Positions 1 through 11,379 of a DNA stretch of 64,000 nt are shown here, piece after piece. The stretch lies in contig CM064713.1 of NCBI GenBank assembly GCA_032717465.1, positions 5,560,001-5,624,000 of the forward strand, in the 5' to 3' direction. Made by a program: the position numbers and the translations under genes. Every line of letters begins with the position of its first letter. Position 1 is the stretch's first letter. The DNA comes from Coenobita brevimanus (lineage: Eukaryota > Arthropoda > Malacostraca > Decapoda > Coenobitidae). A model generated the notes under the pieces. It had not been told where the DNA came from. It ran no database searches and was given only the letters and a program-made list of their open reading frames with translations.

Positions 1-113
1 GAGCTGGGAGCAGGGCAGTAAAATGGAGGGGGACAGGGCGACATGGAGGCTGTTTGTTTGTGGCCACCCCTTACGGGATTAAGGCGTCTGGCAATAGATA
101 GATAGATAGTATT
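1..113 (+). mobile_element. LINE-A 3' end fragment
   Basis: The window opens inside the last ~100 bp of the non-LTR retrotransposon called LINE-A here. It shows the end of the reading frame (AGGGCGACATGGAGGC), then GGCCACCCCTTACGGGATTA, GGCGTCTGGCAATAGATAG, and a short TAGA tail. The same ending occurs at 3970-4050, 8950-9040 and 32510-32612 and inverted at 9755, 11115, 14148 and 27955. The left part lies outside the window. Confidence 0.8.
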
Positions 114-320
114 ACCTTTCGTATACTAGCATTATCACCCCTTTGTTCAACACTGATACCATATATTTGCTATGATACAAACATTCATTAACAATAGTAA
201 GAGTTATAGATGTAAGAAGACAAAGACCACTAAGAAATTTATCCCAGAAAAATAAATAAATACATAAATAAAAGGAAGTTTCAAGCAAGTTGTTTGATTT
301 TTGAAGGAAGCTTGCAAGTG
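114..320. other. AT-rich spacer, no feature seen
   Basis: AT-rich single-copy-looking sequence between the LINE-A tail and the (AG)n tract. No open frame or splice-like exon was seen. Confidence 0.5.
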
Positions 321-447
<127 letters not shown>

Positions 448-494
448 ACAATGAGGTTGTAATCTATCAGAGACTACCCTAAGGGGAAAGAGAT

Positions 495-1010
495 TGCAGG
501 GTACGTAGGTAAGTAGGCAGGTAAGTAGGTAAATATAAGTACTTGAGTTGGTATACCGGAGGAGTACATAGGTAGGTAGGTAGGTAGGTGGGTAAGTGAA
601 AGTACTTGTGGATGTAGACGGATAGGTAGGTAGATAGTTAGGTAGATTGCAGGGTTAGTAGGTAGGTGAATGTTAGTACTTAGACAGGTAGGCATGGTAG
701 GTAAGTGGATGGATAGGAAATGAAAGTACTTGTTAGGTAGATTTTGTGGGTAAGTAGGTGGGTAGGTAGGTAAACGTAAGTACTTGTTAAACTGGATAGG
801 TATGAACGTAGGTAGGTAAATTGGCGAATGTAAGTACTTGGATTGGTAGACCAACGGTACGTAGGTAGGTAGGTAGACATGTAGGTAGATAAGTGGAAAC
901 CTAAGTACTTTTGTAGGTAGACTGAGATAGATAGGTAGGTACAATTGGTAGGCGGGTAAGTAAGTAATTGTAAGTACTTGTAGGTAGACTGCAGGTGCAT
1001 TAATAGGTAG
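495..1010. repeat. GGTA-rich minisatellite with AGTACTT landmarks
   Basis: A degenerate tandem array of about eight units, 50-70 bp each. Each unit carries one AGTACTT (near 537, 603, 672, 724, 775, 830, 902 and 972) followed by runs of GGTA/GGTAGGTA. Minus-strand frames through it give Tyr/Leu/Pro/Thr repeats and are not believable genes. Confidence 0.8.
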
Positions 1011-1612
1011 GCAGATGTATAAAAAATAAGGCATGAATATTCTGACAGTCACGAAGAAGTGTTGTAAAAAAAAATCTGTACGAATGTAGAATTGTTCTAT
1101 TCTGCCATGAGCTACGGGATACAAACTGCAAAACGACGAAATTGTAAAGAAAGTTACTTAAAATCCCTCTCAGGGTTTAAAATAGGTGTGCAGTGATCAC
1201 AAACTGTGCAATGATCAATCTGACTTGGGCAGTGATCAGGCTAATTATATATATGTAGTGATGAAATTATGTGCAATCAGAAATACTTATCTGAGTAAAC
1301 GGAAAACGTTTGTCACTATAGCCTACTCATAATTTCTACAGTAGTCTCGCAAATAATTTACGATGAGATAACATTTAATTTGACTTCATTTTTTAAGCCT
1401 TTTTATTTTATTCACTAATATCTGTTTTTATTTACTTGTACAAATTTCTATATTCATTAGTCTCCATTTATTTCACAATCAAGTTTGTGGAGATGTGTAA
1501 GAATATTTTTTTTTTACATATCCTTAGTTTATATTGTGTGTATTTATATTTAATCATATTACTAAATCTATTTGGTACACGAATTCAGAATTATAATACC
1601 CGGTAATATTAA

Positions 1613-1614
<2 letters not shown>
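1011..1614. other. AT-rich spacer, no gene seen
   Basis: AT-rich sequence with scattered short T-runs. A decayed repeat of 'GTGCAGTGATCA' occurs near 1187-1240 and again near 1725. No coding exon could be supported. Confidence 0.5.

Positions 1615-1686
<72 letters not shown>
1615..1686. repeat. (TA)n microsatellite
   Basis: About 70 bp of uninterrupted TA dinucleotides. Confidence 0.97.
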
Positions 1687-1687
<1 letters not shown>

Positions 1688-1746
1688 TGTATGTATAATG
1701 GATCAAAAAATTTTACCTTAGATGTGCAGTGATCATTTTTCCTTAT

Positions 1747-2046
1747 TTTATACCCCGGTCCCTCTCTCCATTCCTCCTCGTTTCTCTCCTTCCCTCCTTC
1801 CCACCCTCTCTTCTTCCCTCTTTCCCTCCCTCTCTTCTTCCCTCTTTCCCTCTCCCCTTTCCTTCTTCCGTTGTACCTTTCTTCCCTCTTTCCCTCCCTT
1901 CTTCCTTCCTTCCTTCCTTTCTTTCATTGCTCCTTCCCTCCCTCTCTTTCCCTCCTTCCCTCCTTCTTTCCTTCCCCCTCCCTCCCTCCCTCCTGGCCTC
2001 CTTCCTTCCCTCGGTCCTCCCCTCCTTCCCTCCCTCCTCTCTTTCC
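1747..2046. repeat. Polypyrimidine (TTCCC)n low-complexity tract
   Basis: About 300 bp of nearly pure C/T built from TTCC, TCCC and CTTC words. Open frames on both strands (Ser/Pro/Leu or Arg/Glu/Gly) exist only because the composition excludes stop codons. Confidence 0.9.
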
Positions 2047-2093
2047 AATCCAAGATGAGAAAACTTGCCAACTGCCGAGCTTGAGGCATGAAG

Positions 2094-2143
<50 letters not shown>

Positions 2144-2150
2144 GAGGCAG
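2094..2150. repeat. (GA)n-(ACAG)n compound microsatellite
   Basis: A GA run passes into about nine ACAG tetranucleotides. Confidence 0.95.
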
Positions 2151-2699
2151 GCAGGGGGGAAGGAGGACGTACGGTAGGTTTACTATATTATCTACTAGTG
2201 ATTTGTGTTATCATGGTGACAGACGCTTAGGTGAGCACTTTACTAGAGATGGGGGTTAATGAATGATATAAAGAGTGAAAAATAAAACAAAAACAGAAAA
2301 GTCTTCGTCTTAAACTGATACAAATTATTATGTCTCCCAAGAGTGAAAATTTATTTTAGTTATTTACAATTGCTTGGCAGCCAAAAAAAAAAAAAAAAAA
2401 AAAAAAAAGTATAAAAAATTCATTGCAGCAAAATGATCATCATCATCATCATCATCATCATCGTAGTAAACTCAAAGAAATTAATACGTTTCCCAGCACA
2501 GTTTTTTTAATTTGAGAGCTATTTGACCCATCAAGTCAGCTGAAGTTTTAGTTGCTGGTGCGATTAGTAGCCATTCATAAGCTGTCAATATGGGTAAATT
2601 CCAATTAAAGAAAACCAAAAGACCCAAATGAAGGCCCAGAAGCTACTCCGTTGAAAAGTTGGAGGGGATCGTGAAACATTTTTATATTTAGTTACAGCG
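2151..2699. repeat. Spacer with A-run and (ATC)n microsatellite
   Basis: Mostly non-repetitive sequence with no supported gene. It contains a poly(A) run of about 27 bp at 2382-2408 and nine ATC trinucleotides at 2435-2462. Confidence 0.7.
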
Positions 2700-3142
2700 G
2701 TACAAATTGGCCCCTTGGTTACCAATTGGCCCCTTGGTTACGAATCGGACACTAAGTTACAAATAGCTTCCTTGGTTGCAAATCGCCATCTTAATTACGA
2801 ATCGCCCCTGTAATAGCCATCTTCGTTACGGATTTGTATCTTGGTTATCAATCGGGCATTAGGTACTGATCGGACCCTTCGTTTCGAATCTGCCCCTTGA
2901 TTACGGAAAGACCCTTTAGTTACGAATAGGCCCCTTGTTTACGAATCGGCCTTTTATTTATGAATCGCTTCCTTGAGTACGAGTCGGTACTTTGGTAACG
3001 AATGGGCATTTGGTTACCAATCTGCACCTTGGTTCCTATTTGCCCCCATGGCTACGAGTCGGCCCCTTGGTCAAGAGTTGGGCCCTTGGTTACGAGTCGG
3101 CCCCTTGGCTATGAGTCGACCCCTTGGTTACGAGTCGGCTCC
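2700..3142. repeat. 19-bp minisatellite, part 1 (CCCCTTGGTTACGAATCGG)
   Basis: Imperfect tandem copies of a unit of about 19 bp with core CTTGGTTACGAATCGG. The array stops where LINE-A begins (3143), resumes at 4051, stops at the LTR-like insertion and resumes at 6070. The three parts look like one array split by two insertions. Confidence 0.85.
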
Positions 3143-4050
3143 TTATATATGTATATGGATGGATTTATAAAAGAGATACAAGGAAGGGCAATGGATGCTG
3201 GAGAAGCCCTAATGAGAGTGGGCAGCGTTTGCAAACTTCCTGTTCTGTTGTTTACAGATGATACTGTATTGCTAAATGGAAATGAAGGGGAACAGCAAAG
3301 GCTTGGCGAATGAGTCTGGAAGAGTATGTGAGAAACGGACTCTAAAGGTAAATATGGGGAAGAGCAAAGCTGTGGTCTTCGAGAGAAATGAAGTCACTGA
3401 ATGCAGAGTGTGGCTTAATAATGAAGAATTGAAAAATGTGAGTGCGGTTAAGTACTTGGGTAGTGTGATGAATAACGATGGAAGTTTGGAGGATGAAGTG
3501 GTTGAAAGGATACAACAGGGAAGAAAGGTTGCTGTTATATTGAAAGCAGTGATATGAAATAGGGAAGTGAGCATGGAAATAAAACCATCGTTACACGACA
3601 GTATTATCATCCCCACTCAAACGTATGGAAGTGAAGGCTGGACCTTGTTGGTAGGACAGGCCAAGAGTGAAAGCAATGGAAATTACTTATCTGAGAGGAG
3701 TATTTGCAGTTACATGGAGAGACAGACTGAAAAAATAAGGATGTCAATGAGGGACGTGGAGTGGATATGCTTGCGATAGAAGGCGTTAAGAGAAATACGC
3801 TGAGGTGGTTTGGCTGTGTGGAGAGGATGGAGAGTTAAGGACTATTAAATTGTATGTGAGTGAAGTGGAGGGGGGGGAGGGAGGGGGAGACCAACCATGA
3901 GATGGAGGGATGGAGTAGAGAGGTATATGCGAGAAGGGAGTGTAAGTTGGGGGGGGGGGAGGCTCAGCGAAATGGCAGGGGACAGGGCGACATGGAGGCG
4001 ATTTGCGATTTGTTTACAGGATTGAGGCGTCTGGCTATAGATAGATAGAC
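3143..4050 (+). pseudogene. LINE-A reverse-transcriptase fragment, 5'-truncated
   Basis: This is a retrotransposon remnant, not a host gene. Conceptual reading gives the last third of the LINE-A reverse transcriptase: YMDGFIKEIQGR, then LLFTDDTVLLN (catalytic box, with Thr-Asp-Asp in place of the FADD of other copies), KVNMGKSKAVVFER, YLGSVMNNDGS, YGSEGWTLL and a degraded GRPTMRW tail. Several frameshifts break it (near 3310, 3557 and 3780). It ends in the usual GGCGTCTGGC followed by ATAGATAGATAGAC. It is truncated at the 5' side within the reverse-transcriptase domain and sits inside the 19-bp minisatellite, so it inserted after that array formed. Confidence 0.85.
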
Positions 4051-4238
4051 ATACCTTGGTTACGAGCCGTCCTTTGGTTACAAATAATTACGAATGATGC
4101 CTCTTGGTTACGAGTCAGCCCTTTGGTTAAGAATCGGACCCTAGGTTACGAGTATGATGCCTCTTCGTTACGAGTCGACCCTTTGGTTGCGGATCATCCT
4201 CTCAGTTATGAATAGGTCCCTTGGATATTAACTGATCC
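4051..4238. repeat. 19-bp minisatellite, part 2
   Basis: Continuation of the CTTGGTTACGAATCGG array between the LINE-A fragment and the LTR-like insertion, with several diverged units. Its last bases, GATCC at 4234-4238, are repeated on the far side of the insertion. Confidence 0.8.
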
Positions 4239-6069
4239 TGTTATGCTGGGTGTTTTAGGTCGACTTCTCGCCCTAAGAACACCAGCTATGGAGCGAGGTC
4301 CTCCTTCGAGACCGGAACTAGAACACACTACTAGAGGAGCAGGGCACAAAAACTCGGCAGACCACCTTTACACATATATTGCTTTAATTGTACTTCCTTA
4401 CAATATACATACAACTGCATACAGTATAGGATATAAGGACAGCATCAGACTTCGATACAAAATAGCTGCTACACACCATACATACAAATTTAATTTCCAT
4501 GGGTCACAATATTCACTGATAGTACACAGGGGTGACAGGGACAGGTTACATAGTCTTTCCCTTACAGTCCTAGTGTACCACTCGTTAGTTCAAGACTTAG
4601 GTAATTCTCACTGTACATTAAGGGTGCCATTACGGTGAGTATAGTCACCGTTAGTTCTCAATATATCACCAATATGAATATGACATATACTCGTAACACA
4701 GACTCTGTCAGTCCTTGTCCTTTGCAGTGTCACTGACATTACACTAGTGGGCTTCCTGGGCTGCTGAAACCTGGGCTGGATCAGAGGTGACGTCCGGGCA
4801 TAGGGGGCTGGTCCTTGGACGTGCTCTCCTATAGGGAGCACAGGACTACTGCAGGGGGAGTAGTCGCCCGAGTGTGGTCGTGGTCTGGGGTGCAGGGAGG
4901 CCCTCTCTGAGTGGGGCCTCAACCTGATAGGTGGCCCTCGGGGCTGGGGCCGAACAAGGCCAGTAGAAACGCCTGCCGCCGTTCACTCAGGGTGGAGGGC
5001 CGTCGGTGGGAGGAGCTCAGGAGTTCCCACCCCAGGGTCCTGGGGACGTCCCTGGGTGGCTGGGGCCTGCAGTCACCACTAGGCTGGACCACTGTCAGGA
5101 GTCGTCCGCAGCGTCCCTTCCAGGTGGTGTCCGTCAGTGCCGGACGTCGTCCAGGGGCGATCCGTGGCGCATGGATCCCCTCTCCTGAAATCGGGCCCTG
5201 CCACCACTCCTCAAACAGCAGCTCCTCCTGGGGGCCACACCTGTGGGGAGAGTGAGAAGAGCATCCCGCATGGCCTCTGGGTGGTAGGTGGGCTGCACCA
5301 GGGACTTCCTCCATTGGGGAAGCCCTAGGGACTGCAGACGAAGGGCGTACAGTGGCCGACCCTTCCCCGACGTGGACAGTGGCCGTCATCTTGGTTCCAC
5401 AGACCCTGAGGGCAGCAGCTGAAGGGCATACAGTGGCTGCTCCTTCCCCGGTATGGAGAGTGGTCGATACTGTGGTGCTGCTCCCGGAGGAGGTGTAGGC
5501 AGATGAAGGTCGTACAGTGGTCGCTCCTTCCCCGACGTGGACAGTGGCTGACGTCACGGTTCTGCCTTGCCCTGGCTTGTCAACCGACGTGCGTACAGTG
5601 GTCGTCACGTCCAACCCGGGGTGTACAGTGGCCACCACCGCAAGGCTGGTTCCAGGTGTGGCTGCAGCAGAAGGGCATACAGTGGCCGCTCCTTCCCCAG
5701 AATGGACAGTGGCCGATACCTCGGTGCTGCAGGGGGCAACAGCTGAAGGTCGTACAGTGGCCAATCCTTCCCCGGTATGGACAGTGGCCAATATCACTGT
5801 GCTGCTTGGGACTGCCTGAAGATAAGTCCCACCCTGACCCCTGGCGAGGGCTGGCCCGGCTGAGATGTAGTCTGCCGGTACTGTCTAGTCGTTGGCCGTG
5901 TTGAGGAAAAGAGCAGCGTATGGCCGTGGCATAGGGCCCGTCTCGCTCGAACCTGGCGCTAGCGCTACCTGCCCCTCCGTGGTCTCCTCCTGGGGTGGGG
6001 GTGGGGCCGTTGCTCCGTCCTAGGGGAGGGGGGGACTCCGCGGGGGACTCCGCGAGAGTGTGTATTTCA
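4239..6069. mobile_element. LTR-like insertion (possible solo LTR) with 5-bp target duplication
   Basis: A 1.83-kb GC-rich block interrupts the AT-richer minisatellite. It begins TGTTATGCTGGG and ends GTGTATTTCA, so it has the TG...CA ends usual for retroviral-type LTRs. It is flanked by the identical 5-bp words GATCC (4234-4238 and 6070-6074), the target-duplication length of Gypsy-class integration. No internal protein domain (integrase, protease, reverse transcriptase) and no second copy of either end were seen, which fits a solo LTR better than a complete element. It ends about 0.8 kb upstream of the ABHD start codon. A DNA transposon with a 5-bp duplication is the main alternative. Confidence 0.55.
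5340..5800. repeat. Minisatellite of ~80 bp inside the LTR-like block (ACAGTGG...CCTTCCCC)
   Basis: Six to seven imperfect units, each carrying GTACAGTGGYCG, a CTCCTTCCCC box and a second GGACAGTGGCC. Units begin near 5348, 5429, 5510, 5589, 5622, 5679 and 5753. The minus-strand frame at 4919-5797 crosses it and encodes a repeated ATVHxGEGxATV pattern. I treat this as a by-product of the repeat because the frame has no recognisable domain and leaves the array into unrelated sequence. Confidence 0.75.
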
Positions 6070-6222
6070 GATCCCTTGGTTACGAACAGGCCTCTTGGAT
6101 TTGAATAGGCCCCTTGGTTACGAATATGTCTCTTGGTTTTGAATAGGCCGCTTGGTTACGAATCGGTTCCTTGGTTAAGAATAGGCCCATCGGTACGGAA
6201 TAAGCCCCTTGGTTACGCATCG
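6070..6222. repeat. 19-bp minisatellite, part 3
   Basis: The CTTGGTTACGAAT array resumes directly after the LTR-like insertion for about eight units, then ends. Confidence 0.8.
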
Positions 6223-6862
6223 TGAAATGAGCTGCAAAAAGACGATAATCAGGGTCACGTGATGGTGAAAAGAGTTTAATAGACATCACGCAGCAGACAA
6301 GTGTTATCGGTGATGACATGGCCAGACCAACTTCATTATGTACTCATCACTATGACCTAGCGTTTTTATGGTGCTAACAGCACGTTTCCTTAGGATTTTG
6401 ATGTACCGAAAAGGATATTTAGTTATCAGCAGATAATAATAGTATTTCTGTTACAGGGTCACTATGAGCGTACATTTCTATGGCACTGATAATATATGTC
6501 TTTAGGATTTGACTAACCATTTTTCTTTAACAGGGGATGATATATTTTCAGCATATTTGAAAAATAAAGTAAATTTATTTTAAGCATAATTACAATAATG
6601 TAAGGTAAGCTAAACATTTTTCTACATGACAAATAGCAACGGAAATATTTAATCTTAAAGAAAGAATACATGCAAATCTCTGAAGTCACGAACGAGTACC
6701 CGGACGGCGAAATTTACGCAATATCAAAACAAAGATGAGCAGGGATGAGGAGTTGTTGACATAACACTGATAAACCTCCTGAGGGACAAGTAAACTGCTA
6801 ATCCAGAGAAGAAATTATGACATAAGGACAAAGGAGAGTGAAATTAGTTACAAAGTGTCGCT
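6223..6862 (+). promoter_or_regulatory. Upstream/5' UTR region of the ABHD gene
   Basis: 640 bp between the minisatellite and the ABHD start codon. It must contain the transcription start and 5' UTR, but no TATA box or initiator could be assigned with confidence. A TAG stop lies in frame 18 bases before the ATG, so translation does not begin further upstream in this frame. Confidence 0.4.
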
Positions 6863-6906
6863 ATGTCAGAGGAAATCGGTCTAGAATTGGAGCGGCAGCA
6901 GGAAAG
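6863..6906 (+). CDS. ABHD exon 1 (start codon)
   Basis: Encodes [14 protein letters not shown] plus two bases of the next codon, then donor AG|GTAAGG. It was chosen because exon 2 needs exactly two carried-over bases (AG+C makes Ser). The joined reading LERQQESW also resembles the N-terminus of vertebrate ABHD4 just before its Trp-rich motif. An in-frame TAG lies 18 bases upstream. The 8.85-kb intron that follows is large for this gene, so the assignment is good but not certain. Confidence 0.72.
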
Positions 6907-9634
6907 GTAAGGGAACCCGTACAGATTTTGTAAGATTTTTCTCGCATAACTTATAGAATGTGCGTGATAAAGCCCTTTTGTTTTCATCTGATGGAACTGG
7001 GTCCCTCATACAACTCAAATACTGGGTGCCAAGTTTTGACAAAGTGCAGGAAAGCTTCCATTAACAAAAGAAAAATTTATGACTAGGATTATCTTGCATT
7101 ATCGGTATTTGTATCATGCATTTGCCACACAGATTCTACGGAAATAGCATTTATATTACTAAAGAGCATCGAGTTAGGTTTGTTAATGTTGGCACTGGTG
7201 TCCTACTGATGACAGTGGGTCAGTTTGGACCATGAAACTCATTTGTCACAAATCTTTCCGGCCACTGGTAGTTAGGCTCCGTTAAAGTAAGTTAAGTTAG
7301 GTTAGATTAAATTAGGTTAGTTGGAATGATCAGTTTGAGGCAGATAGATTTTGGAGCTTAAACTACTTGAAAGTCTGACATGGTAGGTGGCTGCTTGCCA
7401 TGGTTTGCATATAACTTTTTTTTTTTTTTTAATGCAAGAAAGAAGGAACCAAAGGCCAGGAGCCCAAAAGCCATTCCTTCCAAGAAAAAAAACAACACAA
7501 AAGAGCTAAATTCAAAATCCGTTCATTTCGAGATGCCTGGACGCACTGCATTTGAAAGACTGGAGATCATAGGAAGTAGGAAATACAGACAGAGGGAGGC
7601 AGTTCCAGAGTTGACTTGTTGCATAAATGAAGGACTGGAAGTAACAATTAACTCTTGCATTAGAGAGTTGGACAGAAAAGGGATGGGAGTTTGTTGCTAG
7701 ACGGGTGCTTGCTAAGCACCTGTCGTAGTGGTGGAGGGATGCAAGCAGACAGTTCAGAGGAGCAGTGGTGAGGTTGTGTAATTGGTATCTTCAAAATTAC
7801 ACATTTCTTCAACTTTTCAAATGTTACAGTACAAAGATAATTATTTTAGTCAGTTGAAAAAAGAAATACAATTGCAAATTTGGTAATCCCTAAGGAGACA
7901 TAGAACCACATCTTAAATACTGTATTACAGAAAACTTTTACCTACCTTTGAATTGATTCAGGGCCTTTGTAATGGTGCACACAAGTGCATGTTCGAGTAT
8001 GAAGAGGATCCATTGATAAACAAAAAAATATGAATACATAAGTGGTAGGTTAGGTTAGGGTAAGTTTGGTTCAGTTAGCATAAAATAGATTAGGTTCGTT
8101 TAGGATAGTGTCATGTCACCATGGTTGTTCAATCTGTTCATGGATGGGGTAATAAAAGAGGTACAAGGTAGGTAGTGGATGTTAGAGTGGCCCTAGTGAG
8201 AGAGGATAGTGTTTGGAAACTCCCTCTACTGTTGTTTGCAGATGATACTGTGTTGTTGAGTGAAGACGAAGGGGAGCTGCAAGGCTTGGTGGATGAGTTT
8301 GGGACAGTGTGTAAGAAACGGAATCTAAAGGTGAATGTAGGGAAGAGTAAAGTGATGGTCTTTGAGAGAGGTGAAGTCAGTGAATGTACAGCGAGGTTGG
8401 ATGGTGAGGAATTGGAAAATGTGAGTACGTTTAAGTACTTGGGTAGTGTGATGAGTAAGGATGGAGGTTTGGAGGGTGAAGTGCTTGAAAGGGTACAGCA
8501 GGGAAGAAAGGTTGCTGGTTCTTTGAAAGCAGTGATGAGAAACAGGGAAGTGAGCATGGAAGTGAAAAAGTTACTACATCACAGTATTGTGATACAAACT
8601 CTAACATATGGAAGTGAAGCTTTGGATGTTGTTGGAAGGACACAAGTCAAGAGTGAGAGCAGTGGAAATGAGTTATTTAAGAGGAGCCTGTGGAGTCACA
8701 TGGAGAGACAGGCTGATGAATGAGGATGTAAAGGAGCGTTGTGGTGTGGATGTGGATGTGATAGGAAGCGTTATGAGGAACACACTGAGGTGGTTTGGCC
8801 ATGTGGAGAGGATGGAGGGTGAAAGACTGACGAAGAGAATGTATGTGAGTGAGGTGGAGGGAGGAAGAGGAAGGGGGAGGCCGAGCATGAGATGGAGGGA
8901 TGGGGTGGAGAGGTATATGAGAGAGGGGAGTGTGAGTTGGGAGCAGGGCAGTGAAATGGCGGAGGACAGGGCGACGTGGAGGCGATTTTTTTGTGGCCAC
9001 CCCAAACGGGATTGAGGCGTCAGGCAATAGATAGATAGATAAAATAGGATAGGATAAACAAGGTTGGGTTAAGTTTAAAAAATTTAGACTATCTATCTCT
9101 CAACAGTCAGGTGTCATAATCCTGTAAGAGGTGGAGATTTAACTTTGAGTTAGTTGTTTTACATGGAGGGGCACTAACCCTCCACCAACCTGCTTGTTTA
9201 CAGGTAGGGAACGTGTGGGTTGGTTATATGGTTACCACCCAGCATTGTACATATTTCCTGATTTACAAGAAACCATTAGTCTGGTCACTCAATGTAAAGC
9301 CACCTGAAAAGGAACGAAGAGTACAGGAATAAATATTGATGGGAAAGATGGGAGAAAAGAGGAGGAGGCAGACATAGAAAAAAGAATGGTAAAGATGAAG
9401 GAAGAAGTAGGCAGTACTACATCAAGTGAGTGTTTGATTTTGATCAGTAAGCATGATAAAGGTAATTTTGTTCAAAAATAGGGTTTTAAGATGGTATCTG
9501 TCTGTCTTCATGCCCCGGTGTCTGTTTGTCTTTGGCATAGTTAGGGATTTTTAACAAACACCACTTTTTAAATGCTTTTCACTACCTTAAAAGAAAAGTT
9601 AAAAAATGAAACTTGATAAGGCAATCAGAAAATA

Positions 9635-9682
<48 letters not shown>

Positions 9683-11320
9683 TATATATATGTATATATA
9701 TATATATATATATAATTAATATATATATGTATATATATATCTATCTATCTATCTATTGCCAGACGCCTCAATCCCGTTTGGGGTGGCCACAAACAAATCG
9801 CCTCCAAGTCGCCCTGTCCCCCGCCATTTCACTGCCCTGCTCCCAACTCACACCCCCCTCTCTCATATACCTCTCCACCCCATCCCTCCATCTCATCCTC
9901 GGCCTCCCCCTCCCTCTTCCCCCCTCCACCTCACTCATATACACTCTCTTTGTCAGTCTTTCACCCTCCATCCTCTCCACATGGCCAAACCATCTCAGTG
10001 TTTCCTCATAACGCTTCCTATCACATCCACATCCACACCACAACGCTCCTTTATATCCTCATTCGTCAGCCTGTCTCTCCACGTGACTCCACAGGCTCCT
10101 CTTAAATAACTCATTTCCACTGCTCTCACTCTTGACTTGTGTCCTTCCAACAATGTCCAAGCTTCACTTCCGTACGTTAGAGTTGGTATCACAATACTGT
10201 CATGTAGTAACTTTTTCACTTCCATGCTCACTTCCCTGTTTCTTATCACTGCTTTCAAGGAACCAGCAACCTTTCTTCCCTGCTGTACCCTTTCAAGCAC
10301 TTCACCCTCCAAACCTCCATCCTTACTCATCACACTACCCAAATACTTAAACGTACTCACATTTTCCAATTCCTCACCATCCAACCTCGCTGTACATTCA
10401 CTAACTTCACCTCTCTCAAAGACCATCACTTTACTCTTCCCTACATTCACCTTTAGGTTCCGTTTCTTACACACTCTCTCAAACTCATCCACCAAGCCTT
10501 GCAGCTCCCCTTCGTCTTCACTCAACAACACAGTATCATCTGCAAACAACAGTACAGGGAGTTTCCAAACACTATCCTCTCTCACCAGGGCCACTCCAAC
10601 ATCCACTACCCTACCTTGTACCTCTTTTATTACCCCATCCATGAACAGATTGAACAACCATGGAGACATGACACATCCCTGTTTCAAACCAACTTTCAAA
10701 GAGAAAAATTCACTTAGTTCACCATCCACACGCACTGCAGCCTTCGCATCATCGTACATACTCTTCACAGCATTCAACAACTTCCCATCTACTCCATATA
10801 TTCTTAACACTTTCCACAATCCTTGTCTATCCACCCTGTCATATGCTTTCTCCAAATCCATGAAAGCTGCATACAACTTCTTTCCCTTTTCTAGAAACTT
10901 TTCCACTAAAGATCTAAGAATGAATATCTGATCTGCACAACCTCTTCCCTTCCTAAAGCCTCCCTGTTCTTCTCCAACTAATTTCTCTGTTCTTTCTCTA
11001 ACTCTGTCTATAAGTATCCTACCATACACTTTTCCTATTATACTAAGAAGACAAATGCCCCTATGATTACCACACACTTCTTTTTCCCCTTTTCCTTTGT
11101 CTATCTATCTATCTATAGCCCGACGCCCTAATCCCGCAAAGGGTGGCCGCAGACAAAACGCCTCCAAGTCACCCTGTCACCCACCATTTGACTCCCCTCC
11201 CCCAACTCACCCCCCCCTCCCTCATATACCTCTCCCTTTGTACAAGGGAATAATTATACCTGACTTCCAATCCTCCGGGACTCTACCTTCCTCCCAGGCC
11301 AATCTGCACATCTTCCACAT

Positions 11321-11379
<59 letters not shown>

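Larger units (their letters stand above)
9754..11324 (-). mobile_element. LINE-A retrotransposon, longest intact reading frame
   Basis: An inverted LINE-A in ABHD intron 1. It runs from the ATCT/TAGA tail (9754) to a 5' truncation at an AT repeat (11324). It contains a 360-codon open reverse-transcriptase frame and a nested second LINE-A (11101-11234). The first ~80 bp beyond the nested copy (11242-11324) read [20 protein letters not shown], continuous with the frame below. Confidence 0.9.

Noticed and set aside
1722..2230. Ser/Pro/Leu and Arg/Glu/Gly ORFs on both strands
   Set aside because: Polypyrimidine low-complexity DNA; overlapping frames on both strands, no domain.
4919..5797. 292-codon minus-strand ORF with ATVHxGEG repeats
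   Set aside because: Follows the ~80-bp minisatellite inside the LTR-like block and passes into unrelated sequence; no known domain or splice context.
7380..7700. 106-codon plus-strand ORF
   Set aside because: Antisense of a CR1/L2-like reverse-transcriptase C-terminus remnant.
8608..10109. ORFs opposite to LINE-A reverse transcriptase (for example 8677-9027 minus, 9727-10109 plus)
   Set aside because: Antisense shadows of the LINE-A C-terminal coding region, repeated wherever LINE-A occurs.
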